A stretch of DNA of 64,000 bases from Celeribacter halophilus (GCF_900114135.1 NZ_FORY01000011.1:62001-126000), one strand, 5' to 3'. Positions 38,875 to 48,389 are shown, counted from the first letter of the stretch. Translations and numbers: made by a program. Notes: a model not told the origin generated them from the letters alone.

Positions 38875-39708
38875 TTAGATGTTGAGTTGACCTTCCATCA
38901 TGCGAATGGCTTGGCCGCCGATGCTCACGCCGTGAGAACCGGCCTTCACAGATATTCGCGAGGGGCGTCCCATGTCGTCGCCCTGATGAATTGTCAGCCA
39001 GACATCATCACCTTGTTCCTGCTGCAATATCCGACCGAGAGCGGCCGCCGCCGAACCGGTGGCCGGATCTTCGGGAATATTGTCCAAAGGCGCGAACATC
39101 CGCATATGGATCGTGTTGCCGTCACGCCAATAGGGGGCTTGAGCAAAGTCGAGGCCCATCGGATAGCGTGCATGACCGTTGCGAAAGGCGCTTACATCAC
39201 ATGAAATGTTCGAAAGCGCGGCGCGCGTGGTGAGTTCCGTGAAGGTGAAGGCCAATCCCATCCCTGCCATGACGGGAGCGGTGGCCATATCGTTTATATG
39301 AAGCCCCAGCGCTTGCGCCACCAGCGTGGGGTCGGGATGGTCGATCGTTTCAAGCGGTTGTGTGGCGGTGAATGAGGCTTTGCGCCCCACTGCATTGGCG
39401 GTGATTAGCCCGACCGGAAGTTCGAGACGCATTTCGGGTCCGTGCCCGAGTTCCGAGAGCGCAACAGCCGCCCCGATGGTGGGATGGCCCGCGAAGGGGA
39501 CTTCCATTGTCGGTGTGAAAATGCGGAGCCGCGCGGTGTTGCAGATCTCTTCGGGCGGGTAGAGGAAAACGGTTTCCGAATAGTTGAATTCGCGGGCGAT
39601 GTCTTGCAGATGCGCTTCCGGCAGGGCGCTGGCATCGGGAATGACAGCCAGAGGGTTGCCGCCAAATGGCCGGTCGGTGAAAACGTCATAAGTCAGATAG
39701 CGCGCCAT
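38875..39708 (-). CDS. PhzF-family isomerase-like protein
   Basis: 277 residues, PhzF/trans-2,3-dihydro-3-hydroxyanthranilate-isomerase fold. N-terminus DVFTDRPFGGNPLAVIPDA with the conserved Asn, EFNYSETVFLYP (catalytic Glu in the SET motif), PTMEVPFAGHPTIGAA, and C-terminal EDPATGSAAAALG. Not linked to phenazine genes here, so the substrate is unknown. Its start overlaps the antiporter's 3' end by 16 bases. Confidence 0.92.
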   Translation of the reverse strand: MARYLTYDVFTDRPFGGNPLAVIPDASALPEAHLQDIAREFNYSETVFLYPPEEICNTARLRIFTPTMEVPFAGHPTIGAAVALSELGHGPEMRLELPVGLITANAVGRKASFTATQPLETIDHPDPTLVAQALGLHINDMATAPVMAGMGLAFTFTELTTRAALSNISCDVSAFRNGHARYPMGLDFAQAPYWRDGNTIHMRMFAPLDNIPEDPATGSAAAALGRILQQEQGDDVWLTIHQGDDMGRPSRISVKAGSHGVSIGGQAIRMMEGQLNI

Positions 39709-40979
39709 ACATCAAGCCCCGGTTCGCGCCCGACACGTTTGGCCAGAGGGGCAACCGTGAGACCTTGCACGATGATCGAGAAGACCACAACGATATATGT
39801 CGCGGTCAGGATCAGCGGCTTCCATTCGCTATCGGGCAGGGAGAGTGCCAGCGCCACGGAGATCCCGCCCTTGAGGCCACCCCATGTCATGATCGGGATG
39901 GTGCCCTTGCTGAAATTGCGGAAGGGGCGCAGCATCAATACAGGAATCGCAACGGCGGTGAGGCGTGCGATCAGTGCGAGCACGATGGCCATGAGACCGG
40001 CGATGATGGAGGAGGTATCAAAGGCGACGGCAAAGACCTCGAACCCGATCATCAGGAAGAGGATGGCGTTGAGAATCTCGTCGATCATCTTCCAGAAGGC
40101 ATCGACATAGCGGCGGGTTTCTTCGGACATGCCGTATTTCGACCCGACATCACCGATCAGAAGTCCTGCGCAGACGGCCATGATCGGGGCCGAGACATGA
40201 AGCGCCACGGCCAGTTCATAGCCGCCGAAGGCCAGCCCCAAGGTGATGAGCACTTCGAGCGCATAGTCGTCAATCAGCCGCATCACGCGGAAGGTCAGCC
40301 ACCCGAGTACAATGCCAAGAGCCGCGCCTCCCAAAGCCTCCTGCGCAAAGAGCATCAGCGCACTTTCTACGGTGCTTGTGGCGCCATGGGCTTCTGCCAT
40401 ATCGCCATGCCCGCCTGAGGAAAATGCCAGTCCGACGAGCACGAGATAGACCACATAGCCGACCCCGTCATTGAAGAGGCTTTCGCCTGCGATCTTGGTT
40501 TCGAGGCTCTTGGGCAAAGAGGCTTGTCGCAACACGCCCAGGACAGCGACCGGATCGGTAGGGGAGATGAGCGCTCCGAAGGTCAGCGCGATCATCAGGG
40601 GCATACCCGTCATCCAGCTGAACCCCGTGCCGACAACTGCGGTGGAGAGTGCCACGCCGAGGGTGGCCATAAGAAACACAGGCCGCCATTCGGCCTTCAG
40701 ATCGGAAACCTTCACATGCAAGGCTCCCGCGAAGAGCAGCAATCCCAACATGCCCTCCAGAAGCGCATCGGAGAAATCAATCGCGAGGACTTCGGCGCGG
40801 ATTGTTTCTTCGACCTGAGAGGCGGGGTAGATGGCGTCCAGTCCGATCACGAAGAGCGAGGCTATGAGCGCGACAACAAGAATGCCGATGGAGGAGGGCA
40901 GGCGGAGAAACAGGTAATTGATTGCTCCGAACGCGCCAGCCAGAACGATCAGAAGCGAGGTGATCTGTAGAAGTGTCAT
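39693..40979 (-). CDS. CPA1-type Na+/H+ antiporter
   Basis: 428 residues, about twelve hydrophobic segments, NhaP/CPA1 family. LIVLAGAFGAINYLFLRL opens the first helix; the ion-site region GALISPTDPVAVLG (family TDP motif) and GESLFNDGVGYVV (ND motif) around residues 130-175 are clear. Helps maintain cytoplasmic pH and sodium, important in a marine lifestyle. Overlaps the start of phzF by 16 bases, so the two form one leftward unit. Confidence 0.92.
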   Translation of the reverse strand: MTLLQITSLLIVLAGAFGAINYLFLRLPSSIGILVVALIASLFVIGLDAIYPASQVEETIRAEVLAIDFSDALLEGMLGLLLFAGALHVKVSDLKAEWRPVFLMATLGVALSTAVVGTGFSWMTGMPLMIALTFGALISPTDPVAVLGVLRQASLPKSLETKIAGESLFNDGVGYVVYLVLVGLAFSSGGHGDMAEAHGATSTVESALMLFAQEALGGAALGIVLGWLTFRVMRLIDDYALEVLITLGLAFGGYELAVALHVSAPIMAVCAGLLIGDVGSKYGMSEETRRYVDAFWKMIDEILNAILFLMIGFEVFAVAFDTSSIIAGLMAIVLALIARLTAVAIPVLMLRPFRNFSKGTIPIMTWGGLKGGISVALALSLPDSEWKPLILTATYIVVVFSIIVQGLTVAPLAKRVGREPGLDVWRAI

Positions 40980-41049
40980 GGGGAGCCCTTACATGTGGTC
41001 TTGCCACGGGTTTACTCAGGCTCGGAGGCGTATCCTAGAGGAAATTTCG

Positions 41050-41763
41050 TCAGGAGGAGCGTTTTGCAAGCAACAGGTCGGCCCAGATCGGCAAATGGTC
41101 GGAGGCCCGCCGCGAAAGTTCCGTCTCAACCACGCCCGCATCGCGCAGGGCAAGGGCTTGGGTGAAGGCGATCCGGTCCAGCGCGGCAATCGGGCGCGAG
41201 GCGTGAAAGGACCGGCCCGGCGCGTGAATGTCGAAAGCGTCTTTAAGCGGATCAAGTCCTTGCCGGCGGGACCATTCGTTGAAATCTCCGAGGATCACCG
41301 TGGGCCGGTCGTCGAGACCTGCAAGGTGCTGGCGAATGGCGTGAAGCTGTTTTTGTCGCGAGGCGCGCAACAGGCCAAGATGCACGCCGACCACACGCAG
41401 CTGGGGCAGGTCCACGGCCACCGCTCCGCGTGGCTCCAGTCCCGGCAGGTCGAAACGATAACTCGCCTCGACGGTTGCGCTTTTGCGCACAAGGATGGCA
41501 TTGCCGTGCCAGCCGACAGAGACGGGTGAGGTGTTGACGGGCAGGGCGGTGAAATCTGTATGCGCCTCGATCATCCGTCCGGGCAGCGCGGCTGGCCGTG
41601 GCCCCAGCCGCAGATCGGCTTCTTGCAATGCGACCACATCGGCCTCAAGGCTGTTGATCACGTCAATGACACGTCCGGGCGCGCGCTGCCCGTCGGTGCC
41701 TTTACATTTGCGCAGATTATATGAGGCCAGACGCAACGCGTCTCTTTCCACTTTCGGTAACAT
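41050..41763 (-). CDS. endonuclease/exonuclease/phosphatase (EEP) family protein
   Basis: Mg2+-dependent EEP fold, about 237 residues if ATG 41763 is used. Motifs: RLASYNLRKCKG, VALQEAD (metal Glu), VVGVHLGLLRASRQKQ, VILGDFNEW (catalytic Asp/Asn), and SDHLPIWADL with the C-terminal His. Other in-frame starts at 41802 and 41847 run into the opposite-strand DUF2238 gene; no ribosome site decides between them. Substrate unknown: nucleic acid, phospholipid head group or sphingomyelin-like are all possible. Confidence 0.82.
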   Translation of the reverse strand: MLPKVERDALRLASYNLRKCKGTDGQRAPGRVIDVINSLEADVVALQEADLRLGPRPAALPGRMIEAHTDFTALPVNTSPVSVGWHGNAILVRKSATVEASYRFDLPGLEPRGAVAVDLPQLRVVGVHLGLLRASRQKQLHAIRQHLAGLDDRPTVILGDFNEWSRRQGLDPLKDAFDIHAPGRSFHASRPIAALDRIAFTQALALRDAGVVETELSRRASDHLPIWADLLLAKRSS

Positions 41764-41800
41764 ACGATTAACATAAGGTCGCAATGACAGGATTTCACCC

Positions 41801-42472
41801 ATGCCGCTGAAAGATACCCTGCGATATTGGCTCGTCAAAGCCCGCAAGCAACCTTTGGTGATGAAGCTTGTCTGGGTGGCGCTTTTGGGGGAGTTTGTCG
41901 CGGGTCTTGTGACGGCGCGCTATACCTCGTCCTTCATCGCGCTGGGCACATTCGGCCTGACCTTGATGCCGATTCTGTTCGCGCGGCGGTTTCACATCTA
42001 TATCCCGCGGTCCTTCATGGCGGGGATCGTTCTGTTCATCTTCGCCACGCTGTTTCTGGGCGAGGTGGGGGATTTCTACAACCGCTACTGGTGGTGGGAC
42101 GTGGTGCTGCATGGCGGCTCGGCTGTTGGGTTCGGCCTCGTGGGGTTTGTTGCGATTTTCATGCTGTTCCAAGGCGACCGCTATGCCGCGCCTCCTTGGG
42201 CTATGGGGTTGTTTGCCTTTGCCTTTGCCATGTCGATCGGCGCGATTTGGGAGATATTCGAATATTCAATGGACCAGATCTTTGGTACGAATATGCAGAA
42301 ATCCGGTCTTCAGGACACGATGTGGGATTTGATCGTCGATGCCGGCGGCGGGCTTGTGGGCGCGATCTCCGGTGCGATCTATGTGCGCTGGGGGCGTGCG
42401 CCTTTTGCGGGGCTCTTGCGCGACTTCATCACCCGCAATAGCCGCCTGTTCGGGAAATATCGCTCGAAGTGA
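41801..42472 (+). CDS. DUF2238 (YjdF-like) membrane protein, second copy
   Basis: 223 residues with five to six hydrophobic segments; NRYWWWDVVLHGGSA and AIWEIFEYSMDQIFG are the conserved parts of this family, the latter shared in form with the protein at 33802-34407. Function unknown. ATG 41801 has ACAGGATT upstream. Divergent from the EEP gene with no room for two separate promoters if the EEP start is further upstream. Confidence 0.78.
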   Translation: MPLKDTLRYWLVKARKQPLVMKLVWVALLGEFVAGLVTARYTSSFIALGTFGLTLMPILFARRFHIYIPRSFMAGIVLFIFATLFLGEVGDFYNRYWWWDVVLHGGSAVGFGLVGFVAIFMLFQGDRYAAPPWAMGLFAFAFAMSIGAIWEIFEYSMDQIFGTNMQKSGLQDTMWDLIVDAGGGLVGAISGAIYVRWGRAPFAGLLRDFITRNSRLFGKYRSK

Positions 42473-42493
42473 GGTGTTGTTCTGTCTGGGTTG

Positions 42494-42634
42494 CCCACGC
42501 GGGACGGCTTTGTGAGGGCTGGGGTGAGCGACAATCGCGATGTTTCACGCAGTGAAGCGGAGAAGGCGACGACTGTCGCCCGGGCTGTGCCCGCCCACGC
42601 GGAGCCGCCCCGTCAGGGGCTGGCGTGAGCGATA
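42494..42634. repeat. imperfect direct repeat (two ~41-base copies)
   Basis: Copy 1 at 42494-42534 and copy 2 at 42593-42634 share GCCCACGCGG at the start and GGGCTGG.GTGAGCGA at the end, with a diverged 13-14 base middle. Located in the 163-base gap between the second DUF2238 gene and selO. No known element recognised. Confidence 0.7.
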
Positions 42635-42635
42635 T

Positions 42636-44036
42636 CTATGTCCCGCAGAAGGTCTGATGCACCACTTCGTCCTCACGCGGCGGATGCGTCAAATCCCGAT
42701 CCTCCTCGGCCAGATCAAAGGGCCGCGTCAACACCCGCGCCAAACGCTTTGCCTTGCTGTCATCCCCTGCCAGAGAGGCTTGGATCGCTTCTTCAATCCG
42801 GTGGGTGCGCGGGATCACGGCGGGGCTGGCCTTGGCGATGATCTCCTGCCAATCCGGCGCGCGGCGGGCCTGCCAGTGCTCGGCCCAGAGATCAAATCCC
42901 GCACGATCCAGCACCCAGTACCGCGCGGTGCCATCCAGCAAGCCTCGGAATGTGTTGGTGAAATCCGCCCCGTCCTTGGCCATCAACCCGAGAAGCTCCT
43001 GTATCAACGCTACATCCGCGTCCTGCGGGTCGGCAATGCCGAGCTTTGCGCCAAAGACCGCGCGCCACTGGGCCTGATACAGATCGGGGAAACTGTTCAA
43101 AATCTCGGTGAGCGCCTCAATCGCCTGTTGCTGCCCGCCCAGTTCCGCTTCCATTTGCGGCACGAAGCAGGATCCGAGCTGCGCCAGATTCCAATGCGCC
43201 ATGGAGGGCTGTTGCTCATAGGCATAGCGCCCCGCACGGTCGATGGAGCTATATACCGCCTTCGGGGAATAGCCGTCGATAAAGGCACAAGGGCCGTAGT
43301 CGATAGTTTCGCCGGAGACCGCCATGTTGTCCGTGTTCATCACCCCGTGCACAAAGCCAAGCCCCATCCATCCGGCGATCAGACGCGCCTGCGCCTTGAC
43401 GATTTCTGCATAAAGCTCAAGCGTGCTGCCCGCTTGCGGAAAATGCCGTGCGCGAACATGCTCTGTCAGCAACCTGACGGCTTCTTCATCGCCCTGAGCA
43501 GTGAAATACTGGAATGTGCCCACCCGAATGTGAGAGGCAGCAACGCGGGTTAGAATGGCGCCGGGGTAAGCCCGCTCGCGCTGCACCCGCCCGCCGGTGC
43601 GCACCGCAGCCAGCGCGCGCGTGGTGGGAATACCTGCGGCATGCATGAATTCGCTGACGATGAATTCGCGCAGAACCGGCCCGATCCACGCCCGACCGTC
43701 GCCATTGCGCGAATAGGGCGTGCGCCCCGCGCCTTTGAGATGGATGTCGAACCGGCCCTGATCCGTGACAACTTCGCCCAGAAGAACCGCCCGCCCGTCG
43801 CCCAGTTGCGGTGACCAGCCGCCAAACTGATGCCCCGCATAGACCTGCGCCAGAGGGTCGGCCCCGTCGGGGATCACATTGCCTGCACAGATTTCGGCAT
43901 CCCAATCGGCAACGCCCAGAGCCTCGGCCAGCCCCTCGTTCCATAAAACCATTTCGGGCGCGGGAGACATCTCCGGCGCGATTTTGGTGTGAAACCGCTT
44001 GGGCAGGCGGGCGTAGCTGTTATCGAAATGTGTCAT
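42636..44036 (-). CDS. selO: protein adenylyltransferase SelO
   Basis: Pseudokinase-fold enzyme that transfers AMP (AMPylation) to Ser, Thr or Tyr on target proteins, linked to oxidative stress. 466 residues. Family features: AGHQFGGWSPQLGDGRA near residue 70, LKGAGRTPYSRNGDGRAW, HGVMNTDNMAVSGETIDYGPCAF (catalytic loop with NTDN), and a C-terminal domain. Leftward single-gene unit with a direct repeat just beyond its stop. Confidence 0.94.
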   Translation of the reverse strand: MTHFDNSYARLPKRFHTKIAPEMSPAPEMVLWNEGLAEALGVADWDAEICAGNVIPDGADPLAQVYAGHQFGGWSPQLGDGRAVLLGEVVTDQGRFDIHLKGAGRTPYSRNGDGRAWIGPVLREFIVSEFMHAAGIPTTRALAAVRTGGRVQRERAYPGAILTRVAASHIRVGTFQYFTAQGDEEAVRLLTEHVRARHFPQAGSTLELYAEIVKAQARLIAGWMGLGFVHGVMNTDNMAVSGETIDYGPCAFIDGYSPKAVYSSIDRAGRYAYEQQPSMAHWNLAQLGSCFVPQMEAELGGQQQAIEALTEILNSFPDLYQAQWRAVFGAKLGIADPQDADVALIQELLGLMAKDGADFTNTFRGLLDGTARYWVLDRAGFDLWAEHWQARRAPDWQEIIAKASPAVIPRTHRIEEAIQASLAGDDSKAKRLARVLTRPFDLAEEDRDLTHPPREDEVVHQTFCGT

Positions 44037-44093
44037 GACAGGAATGTAGGGCCGTTTCCCTTGCTGTCCAAATACTCAATCGACAGCATACCT

Positions 44094-45044
44094 CTAGGCC
44101 AGACGCCGGACACGTTCGGTCAAAAGCTCGAAGAACCCGTCCGCATCCACATCTCCCATAAAGGTCGCGTTCTTCGCACGATCTGTCACGCCCCACCAAT
44201 CGGCAACTGTCATGCCGCGGGTGAGTTTCGATTGGGTCTCGATCTCCACATTAATGAACCGGCCGGAGAACAGCTCGGGTTTAATGAGATAGGCGATGAC
44301 GGTCGGGTCGTGCAGCGGGCCACCAAGGGAGCCGTATTTTTCAACATCAAACCGCTCGAAGAAATCGAGCCACCCTGCGACCACCTCGCCCAGATGATTG
44401 CCGAAGTCGTGGAAGGCCTGAAGGCGCGGCGCGGTGACCAGCGCCTTATGCGTCACATCAAGCGGCATCACTGTGATTTTGGTGCCGGATTTAAAAACAA
44501 TATCAGCGGCTTCTGGATCGACGTAAATGTTAAATTCTGCAGCGGGGGTGATGTTGCCGACCTCGAAATAGGCCCCGCCCATGAGGACAACCTCCTGCAC
44601 GCGCTCGACAATTTCCGGCGCTTTTTCAAAGGCCGTGGCGATATTGGTCAAAGGCCCCATCGGGCACAGCGTCACCGTGCCGGCGGGTTCGCGTTTCAGC
44701 GTGTCGATGATGAAGTCGACCCCGTGCTGCTCCTGCAAAGGCATGGTCGGTGCGGGCAATTCAATGCCGTCGAGACCGGTTTTGCCGTGGATATGTTCGG
44801 CCGTCACAAGCGTGTGGGCCATCGGGCGGTCACAGCCGGCAAAGACCTTCACATCGGGGCGCTTGGCCACTTCACAGACCTTGCGGGCGTTCTCAGCCGT
44901 GCGTTCGATCGGCACATTGCCCGCAACGGCGGTGATGCCCAGAACGTCAATCTCTTCGGGCGAGCCAAGCGCCAGAAGGATGGCCATGGCGTCATCCTGC
45001 CCCGGATCCGTGTCGATGATGATTTTGCGTGGGAAATCCGACAT
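44094..45044 (-). CDS. inosine/uridine-preferring nucleoside hydrolase
   Basis: 316 residues from ATG 45044 (GAAAGG upstream). N-terminal calcium site IIDTDPGQDDAMAILLAL (DxDxxxDD), VFAGCDRPMA, LCPMGPLTNIATAF, GGAYFEVGNITPAAEFNIY (catalytic His/Asn region), and LHDPTVIAYL. Cleaves N-glycosidic bonds of purine or pyrimidine nucleosides for salvage. Preference cannot be read from the sequence. Leftward, 58 bases downstream of selO's start side, independent unit. Confidence 0.92.
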   Translation of the reverse strand: MSDFPRKIIIDTDPGQDDAMAILLALGSPEEIDVLGITAVAGNVPIERTAENARKVCEVAKRPDVKVFAGCDRPMAHTLVTAEHIHGKTGLDGIELPAPTMPLQEQHGVDFIIDTLKREPAGTVTLCPMGPLTNIATAFEKAPEIVERVQEVVLMGGAYFEVGNITPAAEFNIYVDPEAADIVFKSGTKITVMPLDVTHKALVTAPRLQAFHDFGNHLGEVVAGWLDFFERFDVEKYGSLGGPLHDPTVIAYLIKPELFSGRFINVEIETQSKLTRGMTVADWWGVTDRAKNATFMGDVDADGFFELLTERVRRLA

Positions 45045-45109
45045 GTGCGTGCCTTTCAACAATCTTCAGACGCACAAGATGGTCCTGAAGGGCACGGATG
45101 TAAAGCGGT

Positions 45110-45610
45110 TCAGCGCCGGACTTGTCGCGCGCCGTCCGCGCCTTTGACGATGACGGTGCGAATGCCTGAAATCTCGGCATTCGACAGGGATTTCGCCGCT
45201 GTGATCTTGCGTTGCGCCGGTGTGCCTGCGGGAGCTGCCTTCGTGGGTGCGCGCAGACGGAATTCGAACACGAGCGTATCGGCGCTGCCGGAGGGGACAG
45301 CGACCAGTTCGGCGTCATAATATCCGGTGGAGGGCAGGGACGCCGTGGCGGTCACAATGGCACCGGAGGCGGATTTGACCATCTGCATCTCGCTGATCGT
45401 CGGGGCAAGCGCACGGGTGTCGACGAACACCGGATAGCCCTTGCGCGGGGCGAGGGTTTTACGCACCTGCACGGGTTGTCCGGCCTGTGCGGCTGCAACC
45501 GGTTCGGAGGAGCCAAACCAGTTCATCGGGTTGAACCGCGACTCGCGCACAGAGGCACAGCCGGCCACAAGCGACAAAACCAGCCCTGAAATGATCACCT
45601 GACGCCGCAT
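45110..45610 (-). CDS. hypothetical lipoprotein
   Basis: 166 residues from ATG 45610 with AAAGGGG upstream. Lipoprotein signal MRRQVIISGLVLSLVAGC, lipobox LVAGC, so probably tethered to the outer membrane. The mature part has no recognised domain; RESRFNPMNWFG and PVFVDTRALAPTI might help family searches. It ends 65 bases before the nucleoside hydrolase start, and 186 bases separate it from sufE in the other direction. Alphaproteobacterial lineage-specific as far as I can tell. Confidence 0.7.
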   Translation of the reverse strand: MRRQVIISGLVLSLVAGCASVRESRFNPMNWFGSSEPVAAAQAGQPVQVRKTLAPRKGYPVFVDTRALAPTISEMQMVKSASGAIVTATASLPSTGYYDAELVAVPSGSADTLVFEFRLRAPTKAAPAGTPAQRKITAAKSLSNAEISGIRTVIVKGADGARQVRR

Positions 45611-45796
45611 CGGACACCCCTTTGTTCTCGGCCCTGAAACTTTCGTGATGAAAGGGCTACCCGAAAAGCCCCGCCTTGAAAAGCCCAGCCGTGCAAAGCG
45701 GGGGTGCAAAAGGACGGCTGTCTCGCGGGCATCTGGACCTTTGACGGGGGAGGGCGTAAGAAATCGTCAACTGCCCCACAGGCCAAGGAATGGATC

Positions 45797-46207
45797 ATGG
45801 CGACTGAGAATTTCGAAGAGATTGTCGAAACCTTTGAGTTTCTGGACGATTGGGAGGATCGCTACCGCCATGTGATCGAGTTGGGCAAGGCCTTCCCGCC
45901 GCTGGACGAGGCGTTCAAAGTGCCCGCCACCAAGGTGGAGGGCTGTGCCTCTCAGGTCTGGCTGGTGCCGACAATCGAGGCGGGGCGTTTCGAATTTCAG
46001 GGCGCCTCGGATGCGATGATCGTGCAGGGGCTGATCGCCATTTTGCACGAGCTATACGCAGGGCTGACCGTGCAGGAGGTTCTGGCTGTGGATGCGCCTG
46101 CGGAACTGGCGCGGCTCGGGCTTGACGAACATTTGTCCTCGCAGCGGTCCAATGGCTTGCGCGCTATGGTCGAACGCATCCGCGAGACCGCACAAAAGGC
46201 GGCGTAA
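45797..46207 (+). CDS. sufE: SufE-family cysteine desulfuration protein
   Basis: 136 residues from ATG 45797 with AAGGAA upstream. Accepts persulfide sulfur from a SufS-type desulfurase for Fe-S cluster assembly; active-site Cys in KVEGCASQVWLV near residue 48. The frame is open to 45704 but that extension has no family similarity and overlaps no ribosome site. Free-standing here, not with the rest of a suf operon. Confidence 0.92.
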   Translation: MATENFEEIVETFEFLDDWEDRYRHVIELGKAFPPLDEAFKVPATKVEGCASQVWLVPTIEAGRFEFQGASDAMIVQGLIAILHELYAGLTVQEVLAVDAPAELARLGLDEHLSSQRSNGLRAMVERIRETAQKAA

Positions 46208-46287
46208 GAAGGTATTTCCATCGGTTGATCTGTCTGTGTGCAGATAGGCTCTTGGCAAATGTTCTTATTTTGTTCTAGTTTTGCGGC

Positions 46288-47388
46288 ATGAGCCGCGAAT
46301 CCACTTTCTTTTCCGAAACCCTGCCGCTTGGCCTCGTGCCCAAAGCGCGGGGGAGCACGTCCAATGCTGCGGGCCGGTTCGAGCGTCTGGCGCGCGAAAC
46401 CTTTATCGACGGTTGGGACAGTGAGGTGGAGCAGCGTGTCGCAGGCACCACCACAGTGGACGAACGCCCACGTAAGATCATCACCCGCAACGACAGTCCC
46501 GATGTGCCGTTCGACCGCTCCATCAATCCCTATCGAGGTTGCGAACACGGGTGCTCCTATTGTTTCGCCCGCCCAAGCCATGCCTATCTCGGCCTGTCGC
46601 CGGGGCTGGATTTCGAGACCCGCCTGACCCGTAAACTGGGCGCGGCAGAGGTCTTGGGCCGTGAACTTGCGGCCAAAAGCTACGATGTGGCTCCGATTGC
46701 ACTGGGCACCAACACGGATCCCTATCAGCCGATCGAGGCGCGAGACCGGATCATGCGCAGTATTCTGGAGGTGCTTTCTGCCCATAACCATCCGGTGACC
46801 ATCGTGACCAAGGGCACGCTGATTGAGCGGGACATCGATATTTTGCGCCCGATGGCGGCCAAGGGCTTGGTGCAGGTGGGAGTTTCCGTCACCACGCTCG
46901 GCTCTCGGCTTTCTCGTCAGCTGGAGCCACGCGCACCTGTGCCTGCGCGGCGGTTGAAAACCATGCGGGCGCTCAGTGACGCGGGTATCCCCGTGCGTGT
47001 CATGGTTGCGCCGGTGATTCCCGCGCTCACAGATCACGAGCTTGAGGCGATCCTGTCGGCGGCGGCCAGCCACGGGGCCAGAGCTGCTTCCTATATTATG
47101 CTGCGCTTGCCTCTGGAGGTCGCGTCTCTGTTCGAGGATTGGCTTGAAACCCATGTGCCGGAGCGTGCGGCGCGTGTGATGAACCGTGTGCGCGAACTGC
47201 GTGGCGGCAAGGCCAATGACAGCAACTTCGGCACGCGGATGCAGGGTGAGGGTGAATGGGCGGAGCTTATGGCCAAGCGCTTCGACATTGCCCTGAACCG
47301 CACGGGACTATCTCGCTCAGGGCCTCGGCTGCGTTGCGACCTGTTTGCGGTGCCGCCCAAGGTTGGGGACCAGTTGAGTCTGTTCTGA
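46288..47388 (+). CDS. PA0069-family radical SAM protein
   Basis: 366 residues. Radical SAM cluster motif NPYRGCEHGCSYCFARPSHAY (CxxxCxxC, around residue 87-100), followed by the family-typical DFETRLTRK, LGTNTDPYQPIEA and GVSVTTL segments. This family is widespread in proteobacteria, with a proposed role in photolyase-like or tRNA chemistry but no established reaction. Follows sufE by 80 bases. Confidence 0.88.
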   Translation: MSRESTFFSETLPLGLVPKARGSTSNAAGRFERLARETFIDGWDSEVEQRVAGTTTVDERPRKIITRNDSPDVPFDRSINPYRGCEHGCSYCFARPSHAYLGLSPGLDFETRLTRKLGAAEVLGRELAAKSYDVAPIALGTNTDPYQPIEARDRIMRSILEVLSAHNHPVTIVTKGTLIERDIDILRPMAAKGLVQVGVSVTTLGSRLSRQLEPRAPVPARRLKTMRALSDAGIPVRVMVAPVIPALTDHELEAILSAAASHGARAASYIMLRLPLEVASLFEDWLETHVPERAARVMNRVRELRGGKANDSNFGTRMQGEGEWAELMAKRFDIALNRTGLSRSGPRLRCDLFAVPPKVGDQLSLF

Positions 47389-47411
47389 GCCGCTTGGCGC
47401 GAGGGCGGGGC

Positions 47412-48389
47412 TCAGTCGTCTTCTTCAGGAGAGAAAGATCCGAGGGCGGCAACCACCTGTTCCAGTGTCGGGCGAGGACCGGGTGGTCGGGTTTCCAGCG
47501 CGGATTTCATGGCTTTGAGATGCGCAGGCGTCGTGCCGCAGCAGCCGCCGATAATCCGCGCCCCCGCGTCGCGGGCAAGGCAGGCGTATTCAGCCATCAT
47601 GGCTGGGGTGAGAAGGTAGCGCAGTTGCCCGTCAACCTCTTGCGGCAGACCGGCGCTGGCCTTGGCAATGATGGGGCGATCCAGACCCTGAGCGGCAAAG
47701 TCGAGCACACTGCGCACCATTTCGGCGGCTCCGACACCGCAGTTCGCGCCGTAGGCCAGCGGCGGGTGGACCATGCCCTCGACCTTGTGGGCCAGTTGGG
47801 ACGGGGTGATCCCCATCATCGTACGCCCCGCCGACTCGAAACTCATGGTGCCGACCCAAGGCAGACCGGTCTGAACTGCGGCTTCAGCGGCGGCGGTGTA
47901 TTCCTCGAAAGAGGACATGGTTTCGATCCAGACGAGATCGACCCCGCCCGATTTAAGGCCTTGCGCCTGTTCCAGAAACATCCCGAAGGCATCGTCATAG
48001 GACAGCCGCCCAATCGGTTGCAGGATTTCGCCGGTAGGCCCCATTGCCCCTGCGACCACCACCGGACGACCTGCGGCGTCAGCGACCTGACGTGCGATGC
48101 GTGCGGCGGCGTGGTTGAGTTCGAAGACGCGATCATCGGCATCGCAGAGTTTGAGCCGTGCGGATGTTCCTCCGAAACTGTTGGTGAGGAAAATATCACA
48201 ACCGGCTTCAATGGCGTTTTGATAGAGGCTGGCGATTTTGTCGGGCTGATCGGTGTTCCAGAGTTCGGGCGCGGTGCCGGGTTCCAGCCCCATCTTGAAG
48301 AGTTCTGTCCCTGTGGCCCCGTCGGCCAAAAGCCAGTCACGGGAGGAGAGCAAGTCGCTCAGGATGTTGTCATGAGAGCGGAGTTTCAT
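47412..48389 (-). CDS. betaine-homocysteine S-methyltransferase
   Basis: 325 residues from ATG 48389 (GGGAGGTCACAG upstream). Homocysteine S-methyltransferase domain: LADGATGTELF at the start, SFGGTSARL, AGAMGPTGEI, GANCGVGAAEM and GGCCGTTPAHL, the last two with the zinc-binding cysteines. Transfers a methyl group from glycine betaine to homocysteine, linking osmolyte use to methionine synthesis. An earlier in-frame start at 48497 would overlap the downstream hairpin and is not supported. Preceded (minus strand) by a DUF1476 terminator. Confidence 0.88.
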   Translation of the reverse strand: MKLRSHDNILSDLLSSRDWLLADGATGTELFKMGLEPGTAPELWNTDQPDKIASLYQNAIEAGCDIFLTNSFGGTSARLKLCDADDRVFELNHAAARIARQVADAAGRPVVVAGAMGPTGEILQPIGRLSYDDAFGMFLEQAQGLKSGGVDLVWIETMSSFEEYTAAAEAAVQTGLPWVGTMSFESAGRTMMGITPSQLAHKVEGMVHPPLAYGANCGVGAAEMVRSVLDFAAQGLDRPIIAKASAGLPQEVDGQLRYLLTPAMMAEYACLARDAGARIIGGCCGTTPAHLKAMKSALETRPPGPRPTLEQVVAALGSFSPEEDD

